This document shows positions 42,767 to 50,322 of a stretch of DNA of 64,000 nucleotides, piece by piece (positions within the stretch are counted from its first letter, which is position 1; each line of letters starts with the position of its first letter). The translations under genes and the position numbers were made by a program. This stretch comes from Chloroflexota bacterium (lineage in GTDB: Bacteria > Chloroflexota > Anaerolineae > Anaerolineales > Villigracilaceae). The notes beneath the pieces were generated by a model. That model was not told where the DNA came from. It saw only the letters and a list, made by a program, of their open reading frames with translations, and ran no database searches. Location of the stretch: the NCBI GenBank assembly GCA_019873735.1, contig JAIOAQ010000001.1, positions 156,277-220,276 of the forward strand. Direction: 5' to 3'.

Positions 42767-43596
42767 AAGATACCCGGCCACTGGTTGTTGTTTCTACGGG
42801 GCGTACCGGCACCATTTTCTTTGCCCGGCTGCTTGCAGAACTCTATCCCCAGGTGTCATCTCATCACGAGTATGGCTGGTCGCGTCCGGTTCAGATTCTT
42901 TCAAACATGTATTTTGCCAGACTGATTCCAAAGTCTCTGTTGGTTTTGGGGTGGAAGTTCTTCAAAGGAAAGGACCTGATTGCTTGTCAAAAACCTGTCT
43001 GGATTGAAAATAACAGTTTTCTGTATGGGCTGATCGCGGTTGCGCCCGAAGTATATCCTGGTGTGCGGGTGTTGCATTTGGTACGCGATCCGCGCACGTA
43101 TGTCACTTCGCACCTGAATTTTTCCAGATTCCGCCCGACCAGTTTCATTGCCAATTACTTTGTCCCGATGTGGCAGCCAAGTCCATTTTTGACTGGTGAA
43201 ATTCCCTGGAAGGAGTATTTCACGTTTACGCGTTTTCAGCGCTTCTGCTGGATTTGGGATTTTAAGAACCGCGTCATCCGCCGCCTGGAGTCGAGCGGGG
43301 TGCCTTACCTGCGCATGCGTTTCGAAGACATTTTCTATGCAGAAAACCCCGAGCAGGTCTTTGCAGAAATTGCCGATTTCTTTGGCTTGCCGCGTGTGAC
43401 AAATATCGGCCAGCGTTTTCGTCAGCCGGTCAATGCCGCTCCCAAGAACTCGTTCCCCGAATGGCCAGAGTGGACACCTGCGCAATGCGCGCAACTGGAC
43501 ACCCTTTGCGGCAAGCAGATGCGGGAGTTCGGTTACGGTTCTGAACCCGCCTGGCTGGAGAAATTGGCCCAGGCGGCTTCGCTCAAGCAGTTATGA
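42763..43596 (+). CDS. Sulfotransferase-like protein
   Basis: A 277-residue protein with the PAPS-dependent sulfotransferase layout: the 5'-phosphosulfate loop VVVSTGRTGTIFFARLLAE at the start and the 3'-phosphate motif VLHLVRDPRTYVTSHLNF near residue 110. Later RMRFEDIFYAENP resembles the family's YEDL-type region. It probably transfers sulfate to a sugar or lipid made by neighbouring enzymes. It overlaps the GT2 gene upstream and the membrane-protein gene downstream by four bases each, so the three are a translationally coupled cassette. Bacterial sulfotransferases of this type have diverse acceptors; the acceptor here is unknown. No PAPS-synthesis gene is in the window. Confidence 0.75.
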   Translation: MKDTRPLVVVSTGRTGTIFFARLLAELYPQVSSHHEYGWSRPVQILSNMYFARLIPKSLLVLGWKFFKGKDLIACQKPVWIENNSFLYGLIAVAPEVYPGVRVLHLVRDPRTYVTSHLNFSRFRPTSFIANYFVPMWQPSPFLTGEIPWKEYFTFTRFQRFCWIWDFKNRVIRRLESSGVPYLRMRFEDIFYAENPEQVFAEIADFFGLPRVTNIGQRFRQPVNAAPKNSFPEWPEWTPAQCAQLDTLCGKQMREFGYGSEPAWLEKLAQAASLKQL

Positions 43597-44558
43597 AACC
43601 TGCCACCCGAACCGTAATTCTGGTGTTGAGCGGGCTTGTCTCGGCGGCGATTGTGGCCTACATGTTTGCCAGTTTGGACTGGCAAGAAGTTTATTCGCTG
43701 GTAACAAACCTGCGCTGGCCCTGGCTGGCGCTTTCGCTCTTGGCCTATTTTGCCAGCCTTTTGCTGCGAACTGAGCGCTTTCGAGATTTGCTCTACAGCC
43801 GTTCTCCTCGCTGGCTAGACTTGTTGACCATCACCGGTTTGCACAATATGTTCAACTACATTTTGCCGGCGCGCAGCGGGGAATTGTCCTACCTGTTTCT
43901 TACCAAAGACCGACTCAAGACACCTCTCAGCGAGAGTGCCGCCACGTTGTTTGCCAGCCGGGTGTACGATTTTCTTTCGACCGCGCTTATCTTGTTGTTT
44001 GTCTTGCCTTTTGCCTGGGACAAACTGCCCGGCTGGGCGCTGCGGGCCTCGCTGATATTTTGTCTGGTTGTGATTGGGATTTGCGGCTTTATTTTTTTGC
44101 TGGTACAGAATTCGGGCGTGTTAAACCGCTTCTCTCCTTCTCGCCCCTGGTTGTCACGTCTCTGGCTCTGGTTCAAAAAGGTGATTGCCGGCCTGCAAGA
44201 GATTCAACGCCGAAAAAAACATGTGCGTGTTGCCTGGTTGACGCTTGGCGTCTGGGCCTGCCTGTATGCCAACCTTTTCTTTATCTGTCGGGCGCTGGGT
44301 TATCAGGTGGATTTCTTTCAGGTCATCCTCGTGTCTTTGTTGATGATTCCTCTCAGCCTGGCGCCGGTGCAGGGATTTGCCAACCTCGGCACGCACGAGT
44401 TGGCCTGGGTCACCGTCTTGATGATTTTTGGGACCGCTTATCAATCCGCTCTCTACGTGGCCTTTGGAACCCATTTCCTCGTGATGGGCATTATCCTTTT
44501 TTACGGTTTGCTGGCCTTGATTGGGCTGCAATTTCTTTCGCCTTTGCCCGCCGATTAA
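43593..44558 (+). CDS. UPF0104/LPG-synthase-like polytopic membrane protein
   Basis: A 321-residue protein with about eight membrane helices, matching the transmembrane part of lysylphosphatidylglycerol synthase and the UPF0104 family (AglD-like). Signatures: LLRTERFRDLLYSRSP, LHNMFNYILPARSGELSYLFL, ASRVYDFLSTALIL and a late APVQGFANLGTHELAW. There is no aminoacyl-transferase domain. Family members are proposed to flip or assemble lipid-linked sugars or polar head groups. Its position behind a GT2 and a sulfotransferase fits export of a modified glycolipid. It ends at TTAA, sharing bases with the stop of the convergent methyltransferase gene. Confidence 0.82.
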   Translation: MKPATRTVILVLSGLVSAAIVAYMFASLDWQEVYSLVTNLRWPWLALSLLAYFASLLLRTERFRDLLYSRSPRWLDLLTITGLHNMFNYILPARSGELSYLFLTKDRLKTPLSESAATLFASRVYDFLSTALILLFVLPFAWDKLPGWALRASLIFCLVVIGICGFIFLLVQNSGVLNRFSPSRPWLSRLWLWFKKVIAGLQEIQRRKKHVRVAWLTLGVWACLYANLFFICRALGYQVDFFQVILVSLLMIPLSLAPVQGFANLGTHELAWVTVLMIFGTAYQSALYVAFGTHFLVMGIILFYGLLALIGLQFLSPLPAD

Positions 44559-45367
44559 CCTCCCGCTTGGTTTGAGCCGAATTCCATTTGATACAGCAGA
44601 ATCCCTGCCGCAACGCCCAGGTTGAGCGAACTAACGCGGCCGCGCATCGGCAGGGATAGGACGGTATCGCATGCAGCCAGGTGTTCTGCCGAAAGCCCTT
44701 TTTGCTCGCTGCCGAGCAACAGGATGGCTGGCCGTCCGCCGCGCACAAATTGCCGGTAGTCCTGACCGGCATGAGCCGAAGAGCCAACCAGCAAATAGCC
44801 GTGCTTCCGGCACCAGCGGGTGAACTTGGGGAACGTGGCCTGGACCACCGCTTTCCAGAAGATGGTCCCCATGCTGGCGCGCACGGCCGAGGGGTGAAAC
44901 GGGTCTGCTCCGCCTTCCAGCAGGAATAAACCGGCCGCGCCGACGGCGTCGAGGCTGCGCAGGATTGTGCCGATATTGCCGGGGTCTTGTGCTGAGATGC
45001 AGGCCGCGCCCCAGGGGAAGTTTTCCGGCGTCAGGTCGTTTAGGCTGGCAAGGTGCTGGCGGGCAACGGTCAGGATGCCCTGCGGATTTTCTTTTTCTGT
45101 CAGCGTGGCGAAAACGTCTGCCGTCACCTGCACAATGCGAATATCTCGCCGGGCGGCGTTCTCTAAGAGTTGGCGGGCAAACTCGCTGGTGAGTAAGTCG
45201 GGAGCGACAACCAGCATTTCAATGTCCCATCCGGCTTCTATGGCTTCGCCAGAATGGAAGATGCCTTCTGCCACAAAGAGGCCGCTTTCATCCCGGCCTT
45301 TTTTCTGGCGTAAAGACCGGATCAGTTTGATGGTGGGGTTGCTGTGCGCAGAGATAAGTTCGGGCAT
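44555..45367 (-). CDS. TrmH/SpoU-family rRNA 2'-O-methyltransferase
   Basis: A 270-residue SPOUT-class methyltransferase that methylates a ribose 2'-OH in rRNA or tRNA. An N-terminal L30-like domain (SNPTIKLIRSLRQKKGRDESG; VAEGIFHSGEAIEAG) is followed by the knotted domain with CISAQDPGNIGTILRSLDAVGA (motif 1), ILLLGSEQKGLSAE (motif 2) and LPMRGRVSSLNLGVAAGILLY (motif 3). Arrangement and length suit the RlmB/TsnR group. Its stop shares bases with the convergent UPF0104 gene, and it is divergent from the G5/3D lipoprotein gene by 73 bases. The exact nucleotide it modifies is unknown. Confidence 0.93.
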   Translation of the reverse strand: MPELISAHSNPTIKLIRSLRQKKGRDESGLFVAEGIFHSGEAIEAGWDIEMLVVAPDLLTSEFARQLLENAARRDIRIVQVTADVFATLTEKENPQGILTVARQHLASLNDLTPENFPWGAACISAQDPGNIGTILRSLDAVGAAGLFLLEGGADPFHPSAVRASMGTIFWKAVVQATFPKFTRWCRKHGYLLVGSSAHAGQDYRQFVRGGRPAILLLGSEQKGLSAEHLAACDTVLSLPMRGRVSSLNLGVAAGILLYQMEFGSNQAGG

Positions 45368-45427
45368 GGTTTGATTTTACATCAGATGCTTTGAACGCGG
45401 CGAGCCCAAATCTTGTGACAAATCGGG

Positions 45428-45433
45428 TACAAT
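45428..45433 (+). promoter_or_regulatory. -10 box seven bases before the G5/3D lipoprotein start
   Basis: TACAAT is followed by CTCCCGT and then the ATG at 45441. With the usual six to eight base spacing the mRNA would begin at the start codon. No Shine-Dalgarno sequence is present. This fits a leaderless transcript. Confidence 0.4.
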
Positions 45434-45440
45434 CTCCCGT

Positions 45441-46661
45441 ATGCGGCGTCTGGTTCTCCTGCTGGCATCCTTTTTGCTTTTTGCGGTTTCCTGTCGTTCT
45501 CCGGCCCGCCCGGTGACCATCCTGGACGGCGGGGAGGTCTTCTTTGTATCGGCGTCTGGCGGCCGCCCGATAGACTGGCTGGAAGATGCCGGGCGGAACC
45601 TGGGGCAGGATGACCGTTTGCTTTATCTTGGCGTTCCGATAGATCCCAAACAGCCCTTGCCGGCCGCGCCGGCCTATGTGCTGCAAATCCGCCGGGCGGT
45701 GACGCTGACACTGGTCACGCCGCAAGGGACTCGTCCAATCCAGACGTCCGCTTTTACTGTGGGGCAGGCGCTGGCCGAGAATGGCTTTGCGCTGTATGCC
45801 GCCGACCGCCTTGTACCCTCGGCGGGGACACCCCTGAACGCGCCGTTGACGGTGACCTACATCCCTTCCAGGGTGATTAGCATCCGGCTTGGGGAACGCA
45901 GCATTGAATCGCGGACGGCAGCCGAGACGGTAGGCGCAGCCCTGGCTGAGGCCGGGATTCCACCTCAGGGTCTCGACGAGCCGGTGCCGGCTGAGTCTGA
46001 ACCGCTGCCCGATGATGGGCAGATTCGTCTGCGCCGCGTGTATGAATCGCTGATCATCCAGCAGGAGAGTGTCCCTTACCCTACCGAGACTCAGTCTGCC
46101 TCTGATTTGCCGTTGGGTCAGCAGGAAATTGTCCAGATCGGCGAGCCGGGTCTGGCACTTGGCCGGGTGCGTATTCGCTATGCCGACGGGGAAGAGGTTT
46201 CTCGCCAGGTGGAGGAAATGACGGTCGTTCGCCCTCCAAAGCCGCAGATTGTGCGCAGCGGCACGGAAATCGTGGTTGAGACGATCAATGTCAACGGGCA
46301 GAGCCTGGAGGTTTGGCGGGTGTTGGATATGTATGCGACTGTTTACTCGCCTTGCAACTCCGGCACGGGAGGCTGTTCTTACGGAACGGCCAGCGGTTTG
46401 CGGGCAGGCAAAGGGGTTGTAGCGGTGGATCCGGGGCTGTATGCCTATTTGCAGGGTCAGCGGGTGTATATTCCGGGATATGGCTTTGGGGTCATTGGCG
46501 ATGTCGGCGGAGGGTATATCATCGAGAATACGCTGGGGATTTCGCGCTACCGTTGGATTGACCTGGGCTTCGACGACAACAATATTCAAGACCTGACCGG
46601 CTGGGTTAAGGTTTATTTTCTGGCGCCGGCGCCGGCCTCGATTCCGGCCATCTTGCAGTGA
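45441..46661 (+). CDS. YabE-like lipoprotein with DUF348, G5 and 3D domains
   Basis: A 406-residue surface protein. The first 18 residues form a lipoprotein signal (LLASFLLFAVSC). Two or three DUF348 repeats follow (GQALAENGFALYAADRLVP; VGAALAEAGIPPQGLDEPVP), then a G5 domain (about 205-270; YESLIIQQESVPYPTET), then a C-terminal 3D domain: YATVYSPCNSG, a GKGVVAVDP strand and GDVGGGYIIENTLG, ending RYRWIDLGFDDNN. These domains occur in YabE and resuscitation-promoting factors, which cleave peptidoglycan. The Asp residues of the 3D fold are kept in part (VDP, GDVGG, WIDLG). In Bacillus yabE also lies close to ksgA, as here. The mRNA looks leaderless. Confidence 0.86.
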   Translation: MRRLVLLLASFLLFAVSCRSPARPVTILDGGEVFFVSASGGRPIDWLEDAGRNLGQDDRLLYLGVPIDPKQPLPAAPAYVLQIRRAVTLTLVTPQGTRPIQTSAFTVGQALAENGFALYAADRLVPSAGTPLNAPLTVTYIPSRVISIRLGERSIESRTAAETVGAALAEAGIPPQGLDEPVPAESEPLPDDGQIRLRRVYESLIIQQESVPYPTETQSASDLPLGQQEIVQIGEPGLALGRVRIRYADGEEVSRQVEEMTVVRPPKPQIVRSGTEIVVETINVNGQSLEVWRVLDMYATVYSPCNSGTGGCSYGTASGLRAGKGVVAVDPGLYAYLQGQRVYIPGYGFGVIGDVGGGYIIENTLGISRYRWIDLGFDDNNIQDLTGWVKVYFLAPAPASIPAILQ

Positions 46662-46668
46662 GCGTGTT

Positions 46669-47523
46669 ATGAGGCTGCCCGCCCATCCACCGATCCCGCC
46701 ATTGAACGCCCATGCCATTTTGCGGCAATATGGTTTGCGCGCCGATAAGCGGCTGGGACAGAATTTCTTGCAGGATTCCACGGCCCTGGAAAAGATCGTT
46801 GCCGCGGCGCGCATTGAAAAGTCGGATACGGTGCTGGAGGTGGGGCCCGGCCTGGGGAGCCTGACGCGTTATCTGGCGGCGGCGGCCCGACGGGTGGTGG
46901 CGGTCGAACTGGACGAGAGCCTGATCCCGCCATTGCGGGAAGTGCTGGCCCCCTGGCAGAATGTGCAGATTGTGCAGGGAGACATCTTAAAGATCTCGCC
47001 TGCCAGTTTGCTCAACGAGCCGGATTACCTGGCGATTGCCAATATCCCCTATTACATCACATCGGCATTGATTCGGCATTTGCTGGAATCGCAGCCTCGT
47101 CCGCGCCGCCTGGTTTTGACGGTGCAGCGCGAGGTGGCCGAGCGGGTTTGTGCTGCGCCCGGCGATTTGAGCCTGCTGGCGCTCAGCGTGCAGGTGTACG
47201 GTTCCCCATCAATTGCGGCGCGCATTCCGGCCGGGGCTTTTTACCCCGTTCCAAAGGTGGACTCGGCCGTCTTGTGTGTGGAGGTGGCGCCGCAGCCGTT
47301 GATTGACCCGCCCTTGCTGGAGACGTTTTTCCGCCTGATCAGGGCGGCTTTTAGCCAGAAACGGAAAACCCTGCGCAATTCTCTGTCTGCAGGGTTGGGA
47401 ATGAGCCCGGCGCACGTGGCTGAACTCTTGTCGGCGGCGGAGATTGACCCTCAACGCCGGGCCGAGACGCTCTCGCTGGAGGAATGGCGGCGTTTGTGTG
47501 AGCGTTTAGACGGGCGGATTTAA
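46669..47523 (+). CDS. rsmA: 16S rRNA dimethyladenosine transferase RsmA (KsgA)
   Basis: A 284-residue SAM enzyme that dimethylates two adjacent adenines near the 3' end of 16S rRNA. Motifs: RLGQNFLQDSTALEKIV at about 28-45, VLEVGPGLGSLTRYLA (SAM-binding), VAVELDESLIPPL, IANIPYYITSALI (the NLPY-equivalent active site) and AAFSQKRKTLRNSL. Length is typical. ATG follows the G5/3D lipoprotein gene by seven bases, an arrangement conserved in Firmicutes too, so the two are probably one transcript. It overlaps the convergent glycosyltransferase gene by 18 bases. Function is certain from the motif set. Confidence 0.96.
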   Translation: MRLPAHPPIPPLNAHAILRQYGLRADKRLGQNFLQDSTALEKIVAAARIEKSDTVLEVGPGLGSLTRYLAAAARRVVAVELDESLIPPLREVLAPWQNVQIVQGDILKISPASLLNEPDYLAIANIPYYITSALIRHLLESQPRPRRLVLTVQREVAERVCAAPGDLSLLALSVQVYGSPSIAARIPAGAFYPVPKVDSAVLCVEVAPQPLIDPPLLETFFRLIRAAFSQKRKTLRNSLSAGLGMSPAHVAELLSAAEIDPQRRAETLSLEEWRRLCERLDGRI

Positions 47524-48231
47524 GTCGCGGTAGCTCCACTTCACCTGCCAGACGCGCAAAGCGGCCTCTATCTGAATCCGCAGCGACATCTTCGATTGTC
47601 CCCAGCGCCGGTCGGCAAAATAAATTGGGACTTCGCCGATTCTGTAGCCCAGCCGGTAGGCAATATACGCCATTTCTACCAGGAAGACGTAGCCATTCGA
47701 GCGGATGCGTTCGAGCGGCAGACCAAACAGGGCTTCGCGCCGCCACAGGCGGTAGCCGGTCGTCATATCGCGCAGGGGGACGCCAAGGATGGTACGCGCA
47801 TAGAAATTGCCAAAGGCCGAAAGTCTCTTGCGCCACCAGGGCCAGCGTTCGTCCACTTTTCCGCCCGGCACGTAGCGCGAACCCAATACCAGGTCGTGGC
47901 TGCCGAGGCAGTCGGCCATTGCCGTGAGAGCCTGGGGGTCATGTGAAAAGTCGGCGTCCATTTGAGCGACGGCCTCTGCTCCGTCACTTAAAGCGCGCTG
48001 GAAGCCCTGTAAATAAGCGGAGCGTAAACCCAACTTGCCGGGGCGGTGTAATACCGAAATCCGGCCCTGATGCTGGCGCGAAAGTTCCTCTGCCAGTTGA
48101 CCGGTGCCATCAGGACTGGCGTCATCTACCACCAGCAGGCGCAGGTCAAGCGGAAGCATGAATAAAGCGGAGGCCAGCCGGGGCAGGTTCTCCGCTTCAT
48201 TGTATGTGGGAATAATAACGGTTATTTGCAA
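47506..48231 (-). CDS. Dolichol-phosphate mannose synthase-like glycosyltransferase
   Basis: A 241-residue soluble GT2 enzyme of the DPM1/polyprenol-phosphate-mannose type: ITVIIPTYNEAENLPRL, LLVVDDASPDGTG, LHRPGKLGLRSAYLQGF, MDADFSHDPQAL (DXD-like), LVLGSRYVPGGKV, DMTTGYRLWRREAL and DRRWGQSKMSL near the end. It would make a lipid-phosphate sugar that feeds membrane glycosyltransferases such as the frameshifted GT39-like protein at 25909. There are no membrane helices, as in the short DPM1 form. The 3' end overlaps rsmA by 18 bases; the REC/GGDEF gene lies immediately downstream of its start region on the same strand, nine bases away. Confidence 0.92.
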   Translation of the reverse strand: MQITVIIPTYNEAENLPRLASALFMLPLDLRLLVVDDASPDGTGQLAEELSRQHQGRISVLHRPGKLGLRSAYLQGFQRALSDGAEAVAQMDADFSHDPQALTAMADCLGSHDLVLGSRYVPGGKVDERWPWWRKRLSAFGNFYARTILGVPLRDMTTGYRLWRREALFGLPLERIRSNGYVFLVEMAYIAYRLGYRIGEVPIYFADRRWGQSKMSLRIQIEAALRVWQVKWSYRDLNPPV

Positions 48232-48240
48232 GCGTTTTTC

Positions 48241-49095
48241 CTATTTCTTGCAGCGAGCCAGTTCAATTTTCAGGATGTCCACGCTGTCGAAACGTCCGGC
48301 GGTGTTTTGCAGCAAGCCGGTGCGGACTGCCAGCCGTTTGGGCAGTGTGGCGGCTCGTTCACGGTCTTTGATGGGGTAAAAGTAGTCCAGCGACTGTTCA
48401 AGTCTGCTCCGAATGCGTTCCAGCAGGCCGTCTGCCGTGGCAGAAGAGACTACCAGAACAAACTCGGTTGGGCTTAGGTGACCGACAAAATCATCGGCGT
48501 TGCCGAATTCGCGCACTGCATTGTTGATCATCAGGCTGACGGCCCGCAAGACATCATCAGAGGCCACAAAGCCGTACATTTCCCGGAAAGCGTCCAGATT
48601 TTCCAGTGAGATGACAAGCAGGGTCCAGCCGTTCTTTTGCAGAATCTCAGAGAGACGCTCATTGACCAGGGCGCCTTCGGGCAAGCCGCTTACGGGGTTG
48701 GTCAGTGTACCCTGTGTGGCTCGCCGCAGCGCATTGCGGACGCGCAGACGTAATTCCTGAACATCGAACGGCTTGGTGATATAGTCGTCTGCGCCCAGTT
48801 CCAGCCCCTGCAGCCGGTCAGCGCGGTCGCGCTTTTCGGTCAGGAAGATAATCGGCACATCTTGCGTCCGGCGGTCTGCCCGCAGGCGTTTGGCCACCTC
48901 GTAGCCGTCAATATCGGGCAGGCGGATATCCAGGATGACCAGGTCGGGGCGCATTGTCTGGCAAGCGCGCACGCCATCCTCGCCCCAGTTGACTGTGAAG
49001 ACCTCGTACCCTTGCACGCGGAAATAAGCATTCAGCATTTCCGCCACATCAAGGTCGTCTTCAACGACCAGGACTTTTGCTTTCGTTTCGGCCAC
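48241..49095 (-). CDS. Response regulator with degenerate GGDEF domain
   Basis: A 284-residue protein. The receiver domain (about 5-125) has KVLVVEDDLDVAEML, LVILDIRLPDIDG (phospho-acceptor Asp), FLTEKRDRADRL and DDYITKPFDVQEL, all intact. The C-terminal half (about 135-284) has the GGDEF fold, but the signature is replaced by HLSPTEFVLV, so diguanylate cyclase activity is unlikely. The GTG start at 49095 has GAGG five bases upstream and follows the V4R gene by 14 bases; an in-frame ATG at 49146 would overlap that gene and is less likely. No partner kinase is adjacent. It is the third gene of the Roadblock-V4R-regulator set. Its output may be nucleotide binding rather than synthesis. Confidence 0.86.
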   Translation of the reverse strand: MAETKAKVLVVEDDLDVAEMLNAYFRVQGYEVFTVNWGEDGVRACQTMRPDLVILDIRLPDIDGYEVAKRLRADRRTQDVPIIFLTEKRDRADRLQGLELGADDYITKPFDVQELRLRVRNALRRATQGTLTNPVSGLPEGALVNERLSEILQKNGWTLLVISLENLDAFREMYGFVASDDVLRAVSLMINNAVREFGNADDFVGHLSPTEFVLVVSSATADGLLERIRSRLEQSLDYFYPIKDRERAATLPKRLAVRTGLLQNTAGRFDSVDILKIELARCKK

Positions 49096-49109
49096 ATCTG
49101 CCTCGCGCT

Positions 49110-49745
49110 TTACGAAATCGGCTCTTTCTGAATGGTAAACTCGCACACATCATCGCCGGTGGCGATGCACTTTGACTCATTGACGCGGAACTCGTTCCCG
49201 CCGGAGATCCACTTCAGGCTTTCCTGCAACAGGCCAACTGCAATGAAGCAAACCGGTTTATCCAGCCCGCTGCGGCCATGGCACTCAGAGCATTTGTGGA
49301 TGGTGTAAATAATGACATCGTCGCGCTCTTCCACCGTGCTGTGCTGGTCGCTGATTTGTGAGAATATCTTCGCCTCAGCCGGGATGCCAATGCGCAATTT
49401 TGCCTGCAGCGGTAAGACCTTGAAGGCCAAGTCGCCTACACCTGCCAGGGCACCGAAATTTTTGAGCGCATCGGCAAAAAGCGCGCGCCCCACGCGCAGA
49501 GAGAGGCCGCGTCCACCGCGTGGGCCGTACATTTCTTCCAGGGCAATGTTGATGGCGGCGATTTCCGCAAAATCAATCGCCTTTTCCAGATTGTCGGGCG
49601 GATAGGCGTCAATGTATTTGCTCAAACCGGCCAGATTTAAAATTGCATTCAGGCCGTTTTTGCCCATCACATCTTCCAGCGCTTTTAGCAGAATCAGGCC
49701 GAACTTATTAGGGTAGTACAAACCACTGGGTTGTATCTGGCTCAT
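49110..49745 (-). CDS. V4R-domain protein
   Basis: A 211-residue protein. The N-terminal part (about 1-115) is a helical sensory unit, GLYYPNKFGLILLKALEDVMG, and about 130-205 form the V4R fold with the cysteine pattern CSECHGR, KPVCFIAVG, SKCIATGDDVCEF. V4R domains bind small aromatic or hydrocarbon ligands and are found in bacteriochlorophyll-related reductases, NtrC-type regulators and trafficking proteins. The cysteines could hold a metal. GGAG precedes the ATG. It lies between the Roadblock and response-regulator genes, 11 and 14 bases away, so it is one operon. The ligand is unknown. Confidence 0.82.
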   Translation of the reverse strand: MSQIQPSGLYYPNKFGLILLKALEDVMGKNGLNAILNLAGLSKYIDAYPPDNLEKAIDFAEIAAINIALEEMYGPRGGRGLSLRVGRALFADALKNFGALAGVGDLAFKVLPLQAKLRIGIPAEAKIFSQISDQHSTVEERDDVIIYTIHKCSECHGRSGLDKPVCFIAVGLLQESLKWISGGNEFRVNESKCIATGDDVCEFTIQKEPIS

Positions 49746-49756
49746 AGCGGCTCCAT

Positions 49757-50128
49757 CTATATCAGTTTGGCCAGGTCTTCCGTGGCCCGACGCATATCCA
49801 GGAAGATTAAGCCAAGTTTAGCCTGTTCACGTGCCAGCGCCGTCAGAACCGCATCCTGTCCCACCGACATCAGCACCACGTAGCCTTTTTCGCCTTTGAT
49901 GTAGACCTGCTCAAGCGACCCGCGCCCCAGTTCGCTGGCGATTCGTTCACCCAGCGAGAGCATGGCAGCCGACATAGCCGAGACGCGGTCTTCCTCAACA
50001 CCCTGCGGCAGAGCCGAGGCAATGCTCAAACCATCTACGCTGACGACTGCCGAGGCCTCAATATCTGGTGACGAGGCTTGCAATTCGCGCAGGCGGTCAA
50101 CCATTTGTTGTGTGCGAGACTTGGACAA
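49757..50128 (-). CDS. Roadblock/LC7-domain protein
   Basis: A 123-residue protein of the Roadblock/longin fold: LRELQASSPDIEASAVVSVDGLSIAS, VSAMSAAMLSLGERIASELG, EQVYIKGEKGYVVLM and LGLIFLDMRRATEDLA (given in pieces). In bacteria such proteins (MglB-like) usually act on Ras-like small GTPases, but there is no GTPase gene here. The start is TTG at 50128 with GGAGG six bases upstream. It is the first gene of a three-gene operon with a V4R protein and a response regulator, driven by the strong promoter at 50217-50245. The combination suggests ligand-dependent control of a signal, not yet known. Confidence 0.85.
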   Translation of the reverse strand: MSKSRTQQMVDRLRELQASSPDIEASAVVSVDGLSIASALPQGVEEDRVSAMSAAMLSLGERIASELGRGSLEQVYIKGEKGYVVLMSVGQDAVLTALAREQAKLGLIFLDMRRATEDLAKLI

Positions 50129-50216
50129 GGCTTCCCTCCATGTAGATAAGATAGACGAAGAATCTATAATACATCACGCCTGACGGATAGGGCCAGACGC
50201 CTGCGTTGATTAAGAT

Positions 50217-50245
50217 AATTTAGCACAGGGCTGGCATTGTGTCAA
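50217..50245 (-). promoter_or_regulatory. Strong sigma-70-type promoter of the Roadblock operon
   Basis: On the minus strand TTGACA (50245-50240) and TAAATT (50222-50217) are 17 bases apart, with a TGC extension before the -10 box. Start of transcription near 50210 gives about 80 bases of leader before the TTG start codon at 50128. Confidence 0.7.
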
Positions 50246-50304
50246 GTTTGACAGAAAGCCAAAAATCTGGCAGATGTTTACCTTACAAATTAGTAAACTG
50301 CTTG

Positions 50305-50313
50305 TGCTATAAT
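50305..50313 (+). promoter_or_regulatory. Extended -10 promoter of the L,D-transpeptidase gene
   Basis: TGC-TATAAT (hexamer 50308-50313) lies nine bases before the ATG at 50323, so the leader would be only a few bases. A possible -35 TTACAA (50283-50288) is 19 bases upstream. No Shine-Dalgarno sequence. The 194-base gap from 50129 to 50322 thus holds two divergent promoters and no gene. Confidence 0.55.
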
Positions 50314-50322
50314 GTGCGCCCT

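Noticed and set aside
45288..46814. A 508-codon minus-strand frame across the G5/3D lipoprotein gene
   Set aside because: It is rich in Arg/Gln/His without domain motifs, while the plus strand has a lipobox and G5/3D domains.
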